From NCBI GenBank assembly GCA_946699065.1, contig CAMPDV010000107.1, positions 717,019 through 781,018 of the forward strand: a stretch of 64,000 nt of DNA. The letters are read 5' to 3'. Shown piece after piece: positions 62,934-64,000 of the stretch. The DNA is from Loxodes magnus (lineage: Eukaryota; Ciliophora; Karyorelictea; Loxodida; Loxodidae). Numbering within the stretch: position 1 is the stretch's first letter; the number at the start of each line of letters is the position of its first letter. A program made the position numbers and the translations under genes. The notes beneath the pieces were generated by a model that worked only from the letters and a program-made list of their open reading frames with translations, had not been told where the DNA came from and made no database searches.

Positions 62934-64000
62934 TCATATAAACTTCGGACTTGTTTTAGGCTTTATTTGAGCAGCAATTCCTGGAATTTCTTCTTCTTCT
63001 CTAGTGATTTCTTTTAAGTAGGTATAGGCAAAGTCACCAGTCTAATAATTAAAGATCTATCTATAAAACCATGAAAACATTAGAACTGTGCAAATCCAAT
63101 AAACGACAACATTCATTCAGCAAGGAATTCTTTTTTTGTCTTTAACTGCTAGGATGAACTCTTTGAAGGAAGGAAGAGTAATTTCTTCTTCAAACTTGAT
63201 TTTTTCGTCAGTTTTGTTAGCAAGTAAAAATTCTTTCTTCTTCTTAGTATACAATTTCTAAGTTTTCTTGCTTGAGCAAACGACTTGTACATCAAAGTGA
63301 ACTCTTACAACACCTTATCTTGTGATTTCCTCAATTGGTTCTGACATGTCTTTCCAGTCAGTAAAATAAAAGTAAGTGTGCTAAACGTTTGATTCTACAA
63401 GTCTTGGTTTAACCTTTGGTCTTGCTTTATTTTTCTTAATAATGAAAAGCATTCACTTTCCATTTGATAGAAGGCTTTTCCGATTATACTTGCTTCAAGT
63501 GAGTAGTAAAAGACATAGTTCGTTCTATATTCCATAAATAGACATTTATTTTATCCGTAAAAGATTCAAAGAGATAGCCTAAATAAAAGCAACCTAAGGG
63601 AATCAGTACATAGTATATGTACACATCGCATAGATAGATTATAATATTGATCCAGAACCAGACCCAAACCATTACTTAGAGTAATATAGCCATCTTGTAA
63701 GGCTTCGCCTTAACAACTCCATAAAATGACGCGTCTCCCAATAAACTTCTGAAACTTGAAGTTCTTTGAAGTTGAAGAGAGTATAGTGGTTTTACCCTGC
63801 TAATCCTCCTATTAGACCGTCATTAATGTATCAATATCTGCATGAACATCCGCAAGATTCATTTGAATTTTGTTAATATCATTAGTCTATTCTTCATGAA
63901 CTTCTATCTTCTTTCTTTTTAATTCTAGTTCTTTCTCTTATGTCTATTCAGCTTAAAAAGGTTACTCAACAGAAAGCTAAACGTCCTGCACTTCTGTTTC
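62934..64000 (-). CDS. TMEM151-like multi-pass membrane protein, 5' end outside the window
   Basis: The minus strand enters from the right edge with a Glu/Lys/Gln-rich coiled-coil-like region (KRKKIEVHEEQTNDINKIQM). Three hydrophobic segments follow: ILLQVMVWVWFWINIIIYLC; VYIYYVLIPLGCFYLGYLFE; and, after a charged domain, MNVVVYWICTVLMFSWFYRQ. The spacing resembles TMEM151: helix two like 'GYVYIPLAFL..LYVVYLVE', then YFYFTDWKDMSEPIEEI like 'Y..WRDVS', then an 'L..W..R' third helix. The protein ends at TGA 62,934-62,936. Two 22-nt introns (63,709-63,730 and 63,435-63,456) are needed and each restores the frame in phase 0. The Trp before helix three (IPCWMN) is TGA. Its function in ciliates is unknown. 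Confidence 0.65.
63435..63456 (-). other. 22-nt intron 2 of the TMEM151-like gene
   Basis: On the minus strand it begins GTGAATGC and ends TTATTAAG. Its removal joins PSIKWK to KNKARPKVKP in phase 0. Confidence 0.55.
63709..63730 (-). other. 22-nt intron 1 of the TMEM151-like gene
   Basis: On the minus strand it begins GTCATTTT and ends TTGTTAAG. Its removal joins FQKFIGRR to AKPYKMAILL in phase 0, just before the first membrane segment. Confidence 0.65.

Noticed and set aside
63440-63480. Reading straight through into VNAFHY as the TMEM151 CYHY-like motif
   Set aside because: That frame leads away from the downstream motifs; a 22-nt intron matching the other introns in length and ending restores them. 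A small chance of a simple indel remains.

Overview
The window is eukaryotic, very AT-rich and almost certainly from a ciliate that reads TAA and TAG as glutamine and TGA as tryptophan. That combination is the karyorelict code (Loxodes-like organisms); the Condylostoma-type code is the main alternative. The evidence is a 1,331-codon gene at 56,815-60,810 that stays in one frame. It aligns by eye with Iml1/DEPDC5 from end to end, and TGA falls where that family has conserved tryptophans. A translation with the standard code breaks every real gene here into fragments. Introns look extremely short: four 22-nt GT...AG candidates, three of which repair the reading frame exactly.

Region 1 (1-39,300) is one continuous satellite: roughly 1,070 head-to-tail copies of a unit of about 37 bp (36-bp variants common), running off the left edge. 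It contains higher-order duplications (displacements of 5,108, 773, 1,438, 1,254, 555 and others) and has a left and a right domain with different unit variants.

Region 2 (39,300-56,240) is a junkyard of mobile DNA with few host genes. It begins with a short plus-strand gene into which a 1.4-kb copy of another gene (the one at 61.0-62.5 kb) has been inserted between 8-bp direct repeats. Several gag/ORF1-like coding regions follow, with coiled coils and CCHC zinc knuckles, many of them decayed. A degraded non-LTR retrotransposon (46.5-52.4 kb, minus strand) has an ORF1, an APE-type endonuclease and a reverse transcriptase. There are three copies of a SINE-like dispersed repeat. A small PLAC8-family gene sits at 52.6-53.0 kb.

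Region 3 (56,800-64,000) is ordinary genic DNA. It holds an Iml1/DEPDC5 homologue (GATOR1, amino-acid control of TORC1) on the plus strand. Converging on it is a minus-strand gene with a weak TraB-like resemblance and a one-base frameshift. Last comes the 3' part of a TMEM151-like membrane protein gene that leaves the window on the right.

All calls are by eye. No similarity search or expression data were available, so family names outside the Iml1, reverse transcriptase, zinc-knuckle and PLAC8 motifs should be treated as hypotheses.
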